Part shown: positions 55,034 through 63,451 of the stretch, piece by piece
Numbering within the stretch: the stretch's first letter is position 1
Layout of the letters: every line of letters begins with the position of its first letter
Assembly: GCA_022711595.1 (NCBI GenBank)
Contig: JAKLET010000010.1
Location: 1 to 64,000, forward strand
Direction: 5' to 3'
Length of the DNA: 64,000 nucleotides
Source: Deltaproteobacteria bacterium
GTDB lineage: Bacteria; Desulfobacterota; Syntrophorhabdia; Syntrophorhabdales; Syntrophorhabdaceae
Made by a program: the position numbers and the translations under genes
Notes under the pieces: model-generated
Seen by the model: only the letters and a program-made list of their open reading frames with translations
What the model was told of the DNA's origin: nothing
The model's database searches: none

Positions 55034-58000
55034 ATGAACATATATCCTCCATATATAAGATCTCTGTGTGTGCTGCTGCTGATTATCATCTTTATACACG
55101 TCTATTCCGGTCCTGCTTCATCCCAGTCCGTTGAAGAAGCGAACCGCCTTTATGCGCAGTATACACAGCTTCAAAAGGAAGGGCGTTACAAAGAGGCGAT
55201 TCCAATTGCCGCGCAAGTTCTTGCAATTTACGAGAAGGCCTTCGGCCCCGAACATCTTTCAACTGCAGCCGCTCTGAACGGTCTGGCAGAACTGTATCGC
55301 AACCTGGGGGACTACCAGAAGGCGCTGCCCCTTTATGACAGGTCTCTTGCCATATATGAAAAGGTTCGCGGCCCGGAGCACCAGGATGTGGCTACTATTT
55401 TAAATAATCTTGCCTTTTTTTACCGTACCATGGGTAACTATCAAAAGTCCGAGGATCTCTACAAGCGCGCCCTTTCCATTTACGAAAAGGCCCTCGGCCC
55501 GGACCATTCGTACACCGCAACTTCCTTGAACGGGCTGGCGGACCTCTACCGCGTCATGGGGGATTACCAGAAGGCGCTGCCCCTTTATGAACGGTCTCTT
55601 TCGATCTATGAAAAGGCCCTCGGCCCGGGTCATTCAAATGTGGCGACGGCCCTTACCAACCTGGCCGAGCTGTATCGCACAATGGGCAACTACCAGAAAG
55701 CAGAAGAATTGTACGGCAGATCGCTCGGAATATACGAAAAGACCCTCGGCCCGGACCACCAGTTTGTGGCAACCGCTCTTTACAGCCTGGCCGAGCTGTA
55801 TCGCACAATGGGCAGCTTTCAGAAGGCTGAGGAGCTCTACAAGCGTGCACTTTCCATTTACGAAAAGGCCCTCGGTCCGGACCATTCGTACACCGTTACG
55901 GCGGTATACGGGTTGGCCGAGCTTTATCGCAACATGGGCGACTTCCAGAGGGCGGAGCCTCTTTACAAGCGCGCCCTGGTGGCATGGGAGAAATCTTTCG
56001 GGCCTGATCACCGCCATGTGGCGACGGCCCTTTACAGCCTGGCCGAGCTGTATCGTTCGACAGGACAGTACGGCAGGGCACGGGATTTTTACAAGCGCGC
56101 CCTTTCCATCTACAGACAGACCCTCGGCCCGGGCCATCAGTATACCGCTACGGCCCTTTACAGTCTGACGGAGCTTTACAGAACGATGGGTTATTTCAAG
56201 GAGGCCGAAGAGCTCTATAAGCAGGCTATTGCCATTTACGAAAAGGCCCTCGGCCCAAACCACTCTCATACCGCCACCGCCATGAGCGGCCTTGCGGAGC
56301 TTTACCGCACAACCGGCGAATATCAGAAAGCCGAGCCGCTCAGCAGGCGCACGCTGGAGATCTGGGAAAAGGCCTTTGGCCCCGATCACCCCAACGTGGC
56401 GACGGGCCTCAACAATCTCGGGATACTCTATGCGGCCCTTGGCAGGTACGACAACGCTTTCACGTATATGCTCCGCGCGCAGGACATTGACAGGAAACTT
56501 ATCGATCAGGTTATGAGTTTTACGTCCGAAGATCAGAAGCTCAAGTTCCTGGCTACCAGGGAAGGTCAGCTTTCGGCGTTCCTGACCCTTGTCGCGGGGC
56601 GGATGAGAGACAGAAGCGATGCGAGGGCGGCCGGATTCACGGTGTGGCTCCAGCGAAAGGGTGTTGTCCTGGAAGCCCAGAAGCGTTTTCAGGACGCACT
56701 CGTGTTTTCAGATGATCCAGGCATAGTTGCGAAATTCCAGGAACTCGCCCGGGTGCGCTCGCAACTCTCAAAGCTGACCTTTTCAGGCCCTGGCAAGGAA
56801 AGTGTTGAGGCCTATCGAAGGAAAATAGAAGAACTGGAAGCAAAGAAGCGCGAGCTTGAAGCTGAGCTTAGCAAGGCGAGCGAGGTCTTCGCCAGAAACC
56901 AGAAGGTTTCGAAGGCGGACGTTGGCCAGGTGGCAGGTGCCTTGCCAGGAGGGAGCGTCCTCATCGATTTTGCCCGTCTGCCCATTTTTTCCTTCACTGC
57001 GAAGGGAAAGGAAAAAAGGTGGCTGCCCTCTCATTACATCGCTTTTATCGTGCCTTCGGGAAGGGCATCGGAGGTTTTCATAGTCGATCTGGGCAGCGCG
57101 GATGAGATCGACAGTCTGATCCGCGATTTTAAAACGGTGGTCGGCAATTACCAGACAGACCCCGAGGGAAAGGAATCGTCGAGGCTTGCCAGGAAGCTTT
57201 GCGACCGCATTTTTCAGCCGCTTGTCAAGGACCTGAAAGGTGCCAGGGAGATATATCTCTCACCTGACGGCAACCTTAATCTCATTCCATTCGAGGTATT
57301 GAAAAACCCCGATGGAAGATATCTCATAGAGGATTATACTTTCAATTACCTCGGTTCGGGAAGAGATGTCCTCGGCTTCGGCATCGTTAAGGGCAGATCC
57401 TCAGAACCCCTCATCATCGGGGACCCCGACTACGATCTTGATGAAAAGAGTCTTAAGGAAGCAAGCCAAAAGCTCGGCATAAAACCCGCGGGAAAGCGTT
57501 CCACGGCCGTACGTTCCCGGGACATGTCATCGCAGGGGTTTTCATCACTCCCGGGTACCAGGGAAGAGGTGGAATCCATCGCATCGATCCTGGGAAAAAA
57601 GAACATCATTTTTCTGACAGGGCCGCAGGCCCTGGAAGAGGCCCTTTACCAGCGAAAGGACCCCAGGTTCCTCCACCTGGCCACTCACGGGTTTTTCCTT
57701 ACCGATCAGGATCTCCTCCTTGCCGAGAAGGGTCAGATCAAGTTTGAAAATCCCCTTGTCAGGTCCGGTATTGTCCTCGCCGGGGCGAACAGGTCACTGC
57801 GGTCCGGCAGTGACGAAGGGATAGTTACCGCCGAAAAGGTCCTGTCCCTGCGGCTTGCCGGCACCGAATTTGTCGTTCTCTCCGCGTGTGAGACCGGTCT
57901 CGGTGATATTAAGAGCGGGGAAGGGGTCTTCGGCCTGAGGCGCGCTTTCACTCAGGCGGGCGCGAAAGGCCTCGTGATGTCGCTGTGGAGCGTTCCTGAC

Positions 58001-58174
58001 AGGGAAACAAAAGAGCTCATGGTGAAGTTCTATTCCAATGTGCTGACGAAAAAGATGAAAGGACCCAGGGCGCTCCGGCAGGCGATCCTCACCGAGCTTT
58101 CAACCGTCAGAGACCGCTACGGGAATACCAATCCCTTCTTCTGGGGAGCCTTCGTGTACATGGGGGAGCCCTAA
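55034..58174 (+). CDS. exported TPR - CHAT protease-like protein
   Basis: 1046 residues from ATG 55034 (AGGGGTG upstream; a GTG at 55028 is too close). A hydrophobic signal segment (about 8-30, ending GPASS) precedes ten or so kinesin-light-chain-type TPR units of 42 residues (LAELYRxMGxYQKAEELYKRALSIYEKALG). A coiled coil (about 590-640) and a C-terminal CHAT domain (about 710-1046) follow. The caspase-like dyad is intact: His885 in HLATHGFF and Cys952 in LSACETGLG. CHAT proteins act as proteases, often in immunity or stress; here the signal peptide predicts a periplasmic or secreted site. The 126-bp repeat units are very similar in DNA. Confidence 0.9.
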   Translation: MNIYPPYIRSLCVLLLIIIFIHVYSGPASSQSVEEANRLYAQYTQLQKEGRYKEAIPIAAQVLAIYEKAFGPEHLSTAAALNGLAELYRNLGDYQKALPLYDRSLAIYEKVRGPEHQDVATILNNLAFFYRTMGNYQKSEDLYKRALSIYEKALGPDHSYTATSLNGLADLYRVMGDYQKALPLYERSLSIYEKALGPGHSNVATALTNLAELYRTMGNYQKAEELYGRSLGIYEKTLGPDHQFVATALYSLAELYRTMGSFQKAEELYKRALSIYEKALGPDHSYTVTAVYGLAELYRNMGDFQRAEPLYKRALVAWEKSFGPDHRHVATALYSLAELYRSTGQYGRARDFYKRALSIYRQTLGPGHQYTATALYSLTELYRTMGYFKEAEELYKQAIAIYEKALGPNHSHTATAMSGLAELYRTTGEYQKAEPLSRRTLEIWEKAFGPDHPNVATGLNNLGILYAALGRYDNAFTYMLRAQDIDRKLIDQVMSFTSEDQKLKFLATREGQLSAFLTLVAGRMRDRSDARAAGFTVWLQRKGVVLEAQKRFQDALVFSDDPGIVAKFQELARVRSQLSKLTFSGPGKESVEAYRRKIEELEAKKRELEAELSKASEVFARNQKVSKADVGQVAGALPGGSVLIDFARLPIFSFTAKGKEKRWLPSHYIAFIVPSGRASEVFIVDLGSADEIDSLIRDFKTVVGNYQTDPEGKESSRLARKLCDRIFQPLVKDLKGAREIYLSPDGNLNLIPFEVLKNPDGRYLIEDYTFNYLGSGRDVLGFGIVKGRSSEPLIIGDPDYDLDEKSLKEASQKLGIKPAGKRSTAVRSRDMSSQGFSSLPGTREEVESIASILGKKNIIFLTGPQALEEALYQRKDPRFLHLATHGFFLTDQDLLLAEKGQIKFENPLVRSGIVLAGANRSLRSGSDEGIVTAEKVLSLRLAGTEFVVLSACETGLGDIKSGEGVFGLRRAFTQAGAKGLVMSLWSVPDRETKELMVKFYSNVLTKKMKGPRALRQAILTELSTVRDRYGNTNPFFWGAFVYMGEP

Positions 58175-58197
58175 AAAACAGGTTTGACCTGTTTTTT
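58173..58197. terminator. bidirectional intrinsic terminator
   Basis: AAAAAACAGGT-TTG-ACCTGTTTTTT: a perfect 11-bp stem with a 3-nt loop beginning at the stop codon of the CHAT gene. It can serve both convergent genes. Confidence 0.9.
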
Positions 58198-58263
58198 GTT
58201 TGCCCGGTTTCTTTGGTTTCCCTCGTTTCTTTTGCTGCTAACTGAACAAACCGGACAAACCGT
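58198..58263. repeat. intergenic quasi-palindrome of degenerate 9-bp units (element IV)
   Basis: CGGTTTCTT/TGGTTTCCC/TCGTTTCTT on the left and ACTGAACAA/ACCGGACAA/ACCG on the right; follows the terminator between convergent genes. Confidence 0.75.
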
Positions 58264-58286
58264 GGTCTTTGCAACAAAAGAGGTTT

Positions 58287-59564
58287 TTAGACAGGGCTCA
58301 TCCTTCTTTTCGCGATCTCGGCGAATATTTTATGGAGTATGGGGTTTTTTTCAAAATCTTCTGTTGAGATCTTGCGCACCACTATGTCAGTCATTGCGAC
58401 CACTGTTGCGCTGCGTTTCCTGTCTTTGGAGAAATATGCCATTTCGCCGAAGATATCGCCTTCCGTCAGGAGGGTTATCGTTCTTCCCCTGGAGTCTTTG
58501 ACCCGGACCTCGCCCTTTGCCAAATAATAGATCCCGTTCGGCTCATCACCGATCCTGATGATGACCTTGCCTTTTTTCAGCCATTGGATCGTAAAGTGGT
58601 TTTCCCAGGAGGTGTCCTCGACCAGCGTGTGGTAGAATTCCTGATCGAACGCCTTGATAATCTGCTGCGAAAGTAAAAGCAGCCTGATCCCTATGGATTG
58701 CCCCTGTTTCTCGTTTATTATCATACCCTGTGTCTCAAAGGTGTCAACGGGGTATGGGTTTTCATGTATGTATTCCGAGATGCGCAGCGTGGCCAGGTCC
58801 ATCTTGCCTGTCGCTTTCCTGAATGCCATTGCGGCATGCCGTAATTGGTGCTCGGCGATCTGAAAATTGGGCACGATGCCTTTTTTCGCATTTCCGATAA
58901 AATGCTCTATTGCTTTGTTCTTCAGCCTGATGAAGCTCATGAGGTCTTTTTCGTTGATATCGGCAGGGCATTTGTGTATTCCCGGCTTATAGACGGAATA
59001 AACGTGTATGGGATGCTTGAAGTTCTTGGGAGTTATCTTGCCGATGGCAACAATGTGCCTGCGTTCCTCATCCTGCGCCATCGCCATTTCACGGTCCATG
59101 AGAATGGTCGTGCCGAAGAATGCGCACAGCTCTTCAAGCCTGTTGGCGGCAGCGAAGCAGTTCCCGAACCTCAGGGTCAGTTTTCCGAATTGTGTTTCAA
59201 TGACATCTCCCACATACAGCCCGAGGCGGGTGAAGGGTATCTTTCCCGATTCTATCGCTTCGGTGATACGGACGGCGGCCCTGAGAGCGCGGCCGCATTT
59301 TTCTTTTTTGCCTTCGCCTTTATTTCTCTTGAAGATCGCAATTGAAGCGTCTCCGGCGCAGGGTTCGAACTCGTGGGCTGCATCTTTGCCTTCCATGATG
59401 ATGCCTTGCAGGAACCCCTGATAATTGACCATGAAATCCCTGATCTCCTGCGCGGTCATATGCGCCGTTAACCTTGAGTACTGGTCCATATCGGTTACAA
59501 GGACCGCGGCTTCCTTCTCCGTGTTTCCATTTTTTCTTTTGGTCTTTATCGGGGCCAAGGACAC
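58287..59564 (-). CDS. class III nucleotide cyclase fused to a cyclic-nucleotide-binding domain
   Basis: 425 residues, GTG start. Residues about 18-200 form a class III cyclase: metal Asp25 in VLVTDMDQYSRLT, second metal Asp72 in CAGDASIAIF, and GNCFAAANRLEEL for the transition-state Asn/Arg. A helical linker follows, then a cNMP-binding domain (about 300-425: IRIGDEPNGIYYLAKGEVRV, GDIFGEMAYFSKDRKRSATVVA, the phosphate-binding cassette). So the protein may both make and sense cAMP or cGMP. Whether the cyclase is active, and which nucleotide it makes, cannot be read from sequence alone. Confidence 0.85.
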   Translation of the reverse strand: MSLAPIKTKRKNGNTEKEAAVLVTDMDQYSRLTAHMTAQEIRDFMVNYQGFLQGIIMEGKDAAHEFEPCAGDASIAIFKRNKGEGKKEKCGRALRAAVRITEAIESGKIPFTRLGLYVGDVIETQFGKLTLRFGNCFAAANRLEELCAFFGTTILMDREMAMAQDEERRHIVAIGKITPKNFKHPIHVYSVYKPGIHKCPADINEKDLMSFIRLKNKAIEHFIGNAKKGIVPNFQIAEHQLRHAAMAFRKATGKMDLATLRISEYIHENPYPVDTFETQGMIINEKQGQSIGIRLLLLSQQIIKAFDQEFYHTLVEDTSWENHFTIQWLKKGKVIIRIGDEPNGIYYLAKGEVRVKDSRGRTITLLTEGDIFGEMAYFSKDRKRSATVVAMTDIVVRKISTEDFEKNPILHKIFAEIAKRRMSPV

Positions 59565-59629
59565 CTTTGCTGAATTGGATTTGTTCCAAACCGCCTCAGG
59601 TTAATTATACGAAAGAAGGTGATGACGGG

Positions 59630-60286
59630 TCAATACACAAAGGTGAAATCGGACAGGGCCGTAAGCGGTTTCACGGGGACCTTTGACCGGGTGGTCCTTG
59701 CCTTTCCTGAAGGATGGTTTTTCTCAACAGTGCGGCCGCCGGTGACAAGGTTTGTGTCCGTGACCTCAGAGGCGCCATTGCCCGTGTCTTCAGCGCGGCT
59801 GGTGAGGCCTATCAGGAACCAGCCGCCTTCCTGGAAACGCCAGCGGTGGGTATATCCCCAGCGCTGCCTGCTGCCGCCGTAATGGTCGATGACAACGGTG
59901 CCGCGCACGATCTTTACACTCGCGAAGGGGTCGCCGTAAACCCCTCCGCACGTCTTGCAGAGGATCGCTTTTCCGGACGACGCCGACAGGGTATAGCCTC
60001 CCCCCTGCACGCCGAATATTATGACAAGAAGTCGGTGTATCTCCTCGGTGTCCATGTTTTTCCTGTCTTCCGCCTTGTTCTTCAGCACAAGCACGACATC
60101 GGGGATACCGTCCTTGTTCAGGTCTCCCTTTGCCTGTTCCATGATCAGAAAGGCGGCGGGAACAAAGGCCTTCACGTCGGGCCCTTTTCCCGGGATGGTG
60201 TATTCCGACGCGGCAGAGGTTGAGAAAAAGATGAGAAGGAAAAGCAGGGCGATGGTGCCCGGGATCCTTGGAAGACGGCGTGTCAT
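59630..60286 (-). CDS. secreted hypothetical protein with Ca-binding-like loop
   Basis: 218 residues, signal peptide about 1-27 (ending STSAA). GDLNKDGIPDVVLVL resembles an FG-GAP/dockerin calcium loop; a CKTCGG pair follows; HRWRFQEGGWFLIG is a conserved-looking strand. I recall similar uncharacterised secreted proteins in proteobacteria, but no function is known to me. Confidence 0.7.
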   Translation of the reverse strand: MTRRLPRIPGTIALLFLLIFFSTSAASEYTIPGKGPDVKAFVPAAFLIMEQAKGDLNKDGIPDVVLVLKNKAEDRKNMDTEEIHRLLVIIFGVQGGGYTLSASSGKAILCKTCGGVYGDPFASVKIVRGTVVIDHYGGSRQRWGYTHRWRFQEGGWFLIGLTSRAEDTGNGASEVTDTNLVTGGRTVEKNHPSGKARTTRSKVPVKPLTALSDFTFVY

Positions 60287-60443
60287 AAGTGGAGCATATC
60301 AGGCTGCATGTCTATTATCAAGTCAAAGAGCTGTTTTTTTGACAGGCAATGTTTTTTATACCCATCGTACGGCCCCCCCCGAGCGTCGGATCTGAAAAAG
60401 TCCTATTTGACAATGTTTCAATATCCTTGTATCTTACGCAAAT

Positions 60444-62678
60444 ATGACAGACGTCATCGACAGGGCAACCAACCGGCAGACCGGGGCACCAGGGTCCGGC
60501 CGGTACGTGACAGTCCTGACGGCCGGACTGATCTCCGGTGTTCTCACGATCACCATGGGATGCGCCTTCTCGGCGCTCATATTCTCAGGTCCATTGTCAT
60601 GTTTCGTGTCCCGCGGCATCAGCCTCATCCTTTTCGGCGCCTTTACCCTCGGTATCTTCACAGCGCTTACAAGCTCATATGAGGGCACCGTTGCCCGTCC
60701 CCACGAGATACCTGCGGCGATCATAGCCCTCGTCGCATCATTTATTGCAGGCGGCATGCCTGGTCAAGCGTCAGGCGAGAGTGTGTTTGTCACTGTTATC
60801 GCGGCCATTGCGGTGACCTCGGTCGCCACAGGCCTGTTCTTTCTTACCCTCGGTCATTTCAAGGCAGGCAATCTTATCCGGTTCGTTCCCTATCCGGTCA
60901 TAGGAGGGTTTCTTGCCGGTACGGGACTTTTGCTTATCAAGGGGGCTTTCGGCGTTATGACCGCTCGTGACCTCACCATAATGAACGTCGTTTACCTCAC
61001 CGGCCCAGATGTGCTCATCAAGTGGCTTCCCGGCCTGGTGCTCGCCGTGATATTGTTTGCGGCCCTGCGTTTTCGAAACCACTACCTTGTGATGCCCGTT
61101 TGGCTCGTGGTGTCCTTCAGCCTTTTCTATCTTGTCCTTCATATAGCCGGTATCCCGGTAAGTCAGGCCCGTGAGCAGGGGTGGCTCATAGGCCAGCTCC
61201 AGGGGAGCGGGCCCGGCCAACCATTCACCCTGTCTTCCTTGGCCGGCATCGACTGGATGCTGATCCTGGGTCAGACCGGCAGGATCGCGACGATACTCAT
61301 TCTCAGCTGCCTGTCGCTTTTGCTTAATGCCAGCGGGTTGGAGCTGGTTGTCCGGGAAGAGGTCGACCTGAACAGGGAGCTTCGATCGGTGGGATTCGCG
61401 AACATGCTCTCGGGCCTTGGGGGCAGCACGGTCGGTTTTCATTCACTGAGCCTTTCCGCACTTGGCTATTCAATGGGTGCGAAAAGCCGGATGGTAGGGA
61501 TCTTTTCAGCGGTCCTCTGCGGTTCCATCGTCTTTTTCGGCAGTTCGCTGCTTTCATATTTTCCTAGGCCCATCATGGGCGGGGTCCTGCTTTTTCTGGG
61601 TTTTTCTTTCCTGTATGAGTGGCTTTATGAGACCTGGTTCAAGCTTCCAAAGGTCGATTGTGTTCTCATATTGCTGATCCTTGTGGTCATCGGGGCATTC
61701 GGGTTCCTTAAGGGCGTAGGTGTAGGCATGCTGGTGGCGATCATGATCTTCGTGGTCAAGTACAGCCATGTGAGCGTTGTCAAGCACACCCTGACGGGGG
61801 CCAATTACCGCAGCAACGTGGACAGGGCCCCTCTGCAGCGGAAGGTCCTCTCGGAGAGGGGCGGGGAACTGTACATATTGAAATTGCAGGGCTTCATCTT
61901 TTTCGGGACCGCCAATAATCTTTATGAGCAGATCCGAAAAAGGGTGGACGACAAGGCATCGGTGCCGCTGCGATTTGTCGTCCTCGACTTCCGGCTTGTC
62001 AACGGCGTAGATTCATCGGCGGTCAACAGCTTCACAAAGATGAAACAGCATGCCCAGACACACCGTTATGTCCTTGTATTTGCCCGGCTTTCCCCTGCGG
62101 TGATCAGGTCGTTCCAGAGGCGAAGCTTCGATCTGAAGGACGATAATGCCTTTCGCATGTTTCCCGATCTTGACCTTGGCATGGAGTGGTGCGAGAATGA
62201 GATACTGAAAGATGAAGGCATTCCCCTGATCGTGGAAAGACAGGGTCTGGAAGACCAGTTCAGGGATTATTTCCCTCCTTCCGCTCATATGGACAATTTC
62301 ATGGGTTACCTCGAAAGACAGGAGGTGCCGGAGGGTTTCTACCTGATACACCAGAATGATCCGCCCCATTCGCTGTACTATATCGAATCCGGTCAGGTTA
62401 CGGTCAATCTTGAAAACGAGTCGGGTCAGACCATACGCTTAAGGACCCTCGGACCGGGAACGGTCATCGGCGAACTGGGCCTGTATCTGAGACTTCCTTC
62501 CATAGCGTCGGTGGTGACGGAAAGGCCGAGTGTTTTTTACAAGCTTACCGCCGAGGCATTGAAGAGGATGGAGGAGGACCGGCCGGACATTGCCGCCGCC
62601 TTCCACAGGTTCATAATGCACCGCCTGGGGGAAAGGCTCGTATATACCAACCGTTCCCTGGAAGCTCTGCTGGATTGA
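60444..62678 (+). CDS. SulP-family anion transporter with STAS and cNMP-binding domains
   Basis: 744 residues. About 12-14 membrane helices (25-440), a STAS domain (about 460-575, FVVLDFRLVNGVDSSAVNSF) and a C-terminal cNMP-binding domain (about 610-735, QNDPPHSLYYIESGQVTV, TVIGELGLYLRLPSIASVV). SulP proteins carry sulfate, bicarbonate or similar anions. The extra cNMP-binding domain suggests gating by cyclic nucleotide; a cyclase gene lies about 0.9 kb away. No clear ribosome site precedes the ATG. Confidence 0.92.
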   Translation: MTDVIDRATNRQTGAPGSGRYVTVLTAGLISGVLTITMGCAFSALIFSGPLSCFVSRGISLILFGAFTLGIFTALTSSYEGTVARPHEIPAAIIALVASFIAGGMPGQASGESVFVTVIAAIAVTSVATGLFFLTLGHFKAGNLIRFVPYPVIGGFLAGTGLLLIKGAFGVMTARDLTIMNVVYLTGPDVLIKWLPGLVLAVILFAALRFRNHYLVMPVWLVVSFSLFYLVLHIAGIPVSQAREQGWLIGQLQGSGPGQPFTLSSLAGIDWMLILGQTGRIATILILSCLSLLLNASGLELVVREEVDLNRELRSVGFANMLSGLGGSTVGFHSLSLSALGYSMGAKSRMVGIFSAVLCGSIVFFGSSLLSYFPRPIMGGVLLFLGFSFLYEWLYETWFKLPKVDCVLILLILVVIGAFGFLKGVGVGMLVAIMIFVVKYSHVSVVKHTLTGANYRSNVDRAPLQRKVLSERGGELYILKLQGFIFFGTANNLYEQIRKRVDDKASVPLRFVVLDFRLVNGVDSSAVNSFTKMKQHAQTHRYVLVFARLSPAVIRSFQRRSFDLKDDNAFRMFPDLDLGMEWCENEILKDEGIPLIVERQGLEDQFRDYFPPSAHMDNFMGYLERQEVPEGFYLIHQNDPPHSLYYIESGQVTVNLENESGQTIRLRTLGPGTVIGELGLYLRLPSIASVVTERPSVFYKLTAEALKRMEEDRPDIAAAFHRFIMHRLGERLVYTNRSLEALLD

Positions 62679-62686
62679 GAAGACGA

Positions 62687-63046
62687 TCACTTACCGCAGG
62701 GATAGGTCTTCTGCAATCCGATGAGCAGGAGCAATCCTATAGGCCAGTCGTCCTTGTACTTACCCGAGGCCTTCATGGCGTCTATCTGGCGATCGATGAT
62801 GTCTTTATACTCTTTGTAACCCAGCGCGAGATCTCTCGGCTGGCAGTACATCGCCGGCTGCTTCTTCTCTTCGAGGAGTGTGTTTGACCAGGCCGTTCCT
62901 TCCCCTATGCCCTGAACATAAAAATCAATATAAAGAGTTTTCTTTTCGTCGGTTTTCATGGCCAGGTAATCCTTTATGGTCATGTCGGCCGACGCGTTGA
63001 CCGCCGTAAAGAACACAATGGATACAACAAGGAGAAATATCTTCAT
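62687..63046 (-). CDS. small secreted Rap1a/Tai-like protein
   Basis: 119 residues from ATG 63046 (AAAGGGGG upstream), signal peptide about 1-20. The mature part has the plan of Rap1a/Tai immunity proteins: FYVQGIGEGTAW, a Cys (YCQPRDLALG), a helix, and the terminal LLIGLQKTYPC. In T6SS these neutralise Tae4-type amidases, but no effector gene lies here, and many orphans exist. Assignment by pattern only. Confidence 0.65.
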   Translation of the reverse strand: MKIFLLVVSIVFFTAVNASADMTIKDYLAMKTDEKKTLYIDFYVQGIGEGTAWSNTLLEEKKQPAMYCQPRDLALGYKEYKDIIDRQIDAMKASGKYKDDWPIGLLLLIGLQKTYPCGK

Positions 63047-63102
63047 GCAAACCCCCTTTACTGTCATTATTCAAAAGGTGATATCTAATATTGCTTTGTT
63101 TT

Positions 63103-63432
63103 TCAAGCCCAGGAAAAAGCCTCAGAATGTATCCCGTTATTTTCAAGGAAATCCTTGAACTCGCTGTAGCATGAATTGGTATTGAACTTACAGGCAACGG
63201 CCCTCAGCAGTCCCTCCTTGTCGCCTTCGGCAACGCCCATGAAAAGGTATAACTTCATCACCTCCTTTTCCTGTATTGTCGTTGAGTATTCATAATCACT
63301 GTCCCCCCAGTACTCCTTTACGGTTCTACCTGTATCGTAGCCTTCTATAACAAGGCTTTCCCCATCAAAATATGCCTGTATCTCAATACTGATATTATCA
63401 TTTTTAAATTGATATAATGTTATCTTCAGCAT
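63103..63432 (-). CDS. hypothetical protein
   Basis: 109 residues from ATG 63432 (a GTG at 63447 is in frame). A beta-rich N-terminus (KITLYQF, ISIEIQAYF, LVIEGYDTG) then helices (KEVMKLYLFM, EFKDFLENN). No signal peptide. Family not recognised; it resembles small cytoplasmic immunity-type proteins only in size and composition. Confidence 0.6.
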   Translation of the reverse strand: MLKITLYQFKNDNISIEIQAYFDGESLVIEGYDTGRTVKEYWGDSDYEYSTTIQEKEVMKLYLFMGVAEGDKEGLLRAVACKFNTNSCYSEFKDFLENNGIHSEAFSWA

Positions 63433-63451
63433 GGCCAATAAGAGCACGCTC

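Noticed and set aside
55240-56400. Second set of regular repeats
   Set aside because: Coding TPR units of 42 residues, not a CRISPR or satellite array.
59355-59380. GGTTCGAACT sequence resembling a tRNA T-arm
   Set aside because: It lies inside the cyclase coding region, with no acceptor stem or anticodon arm around it.
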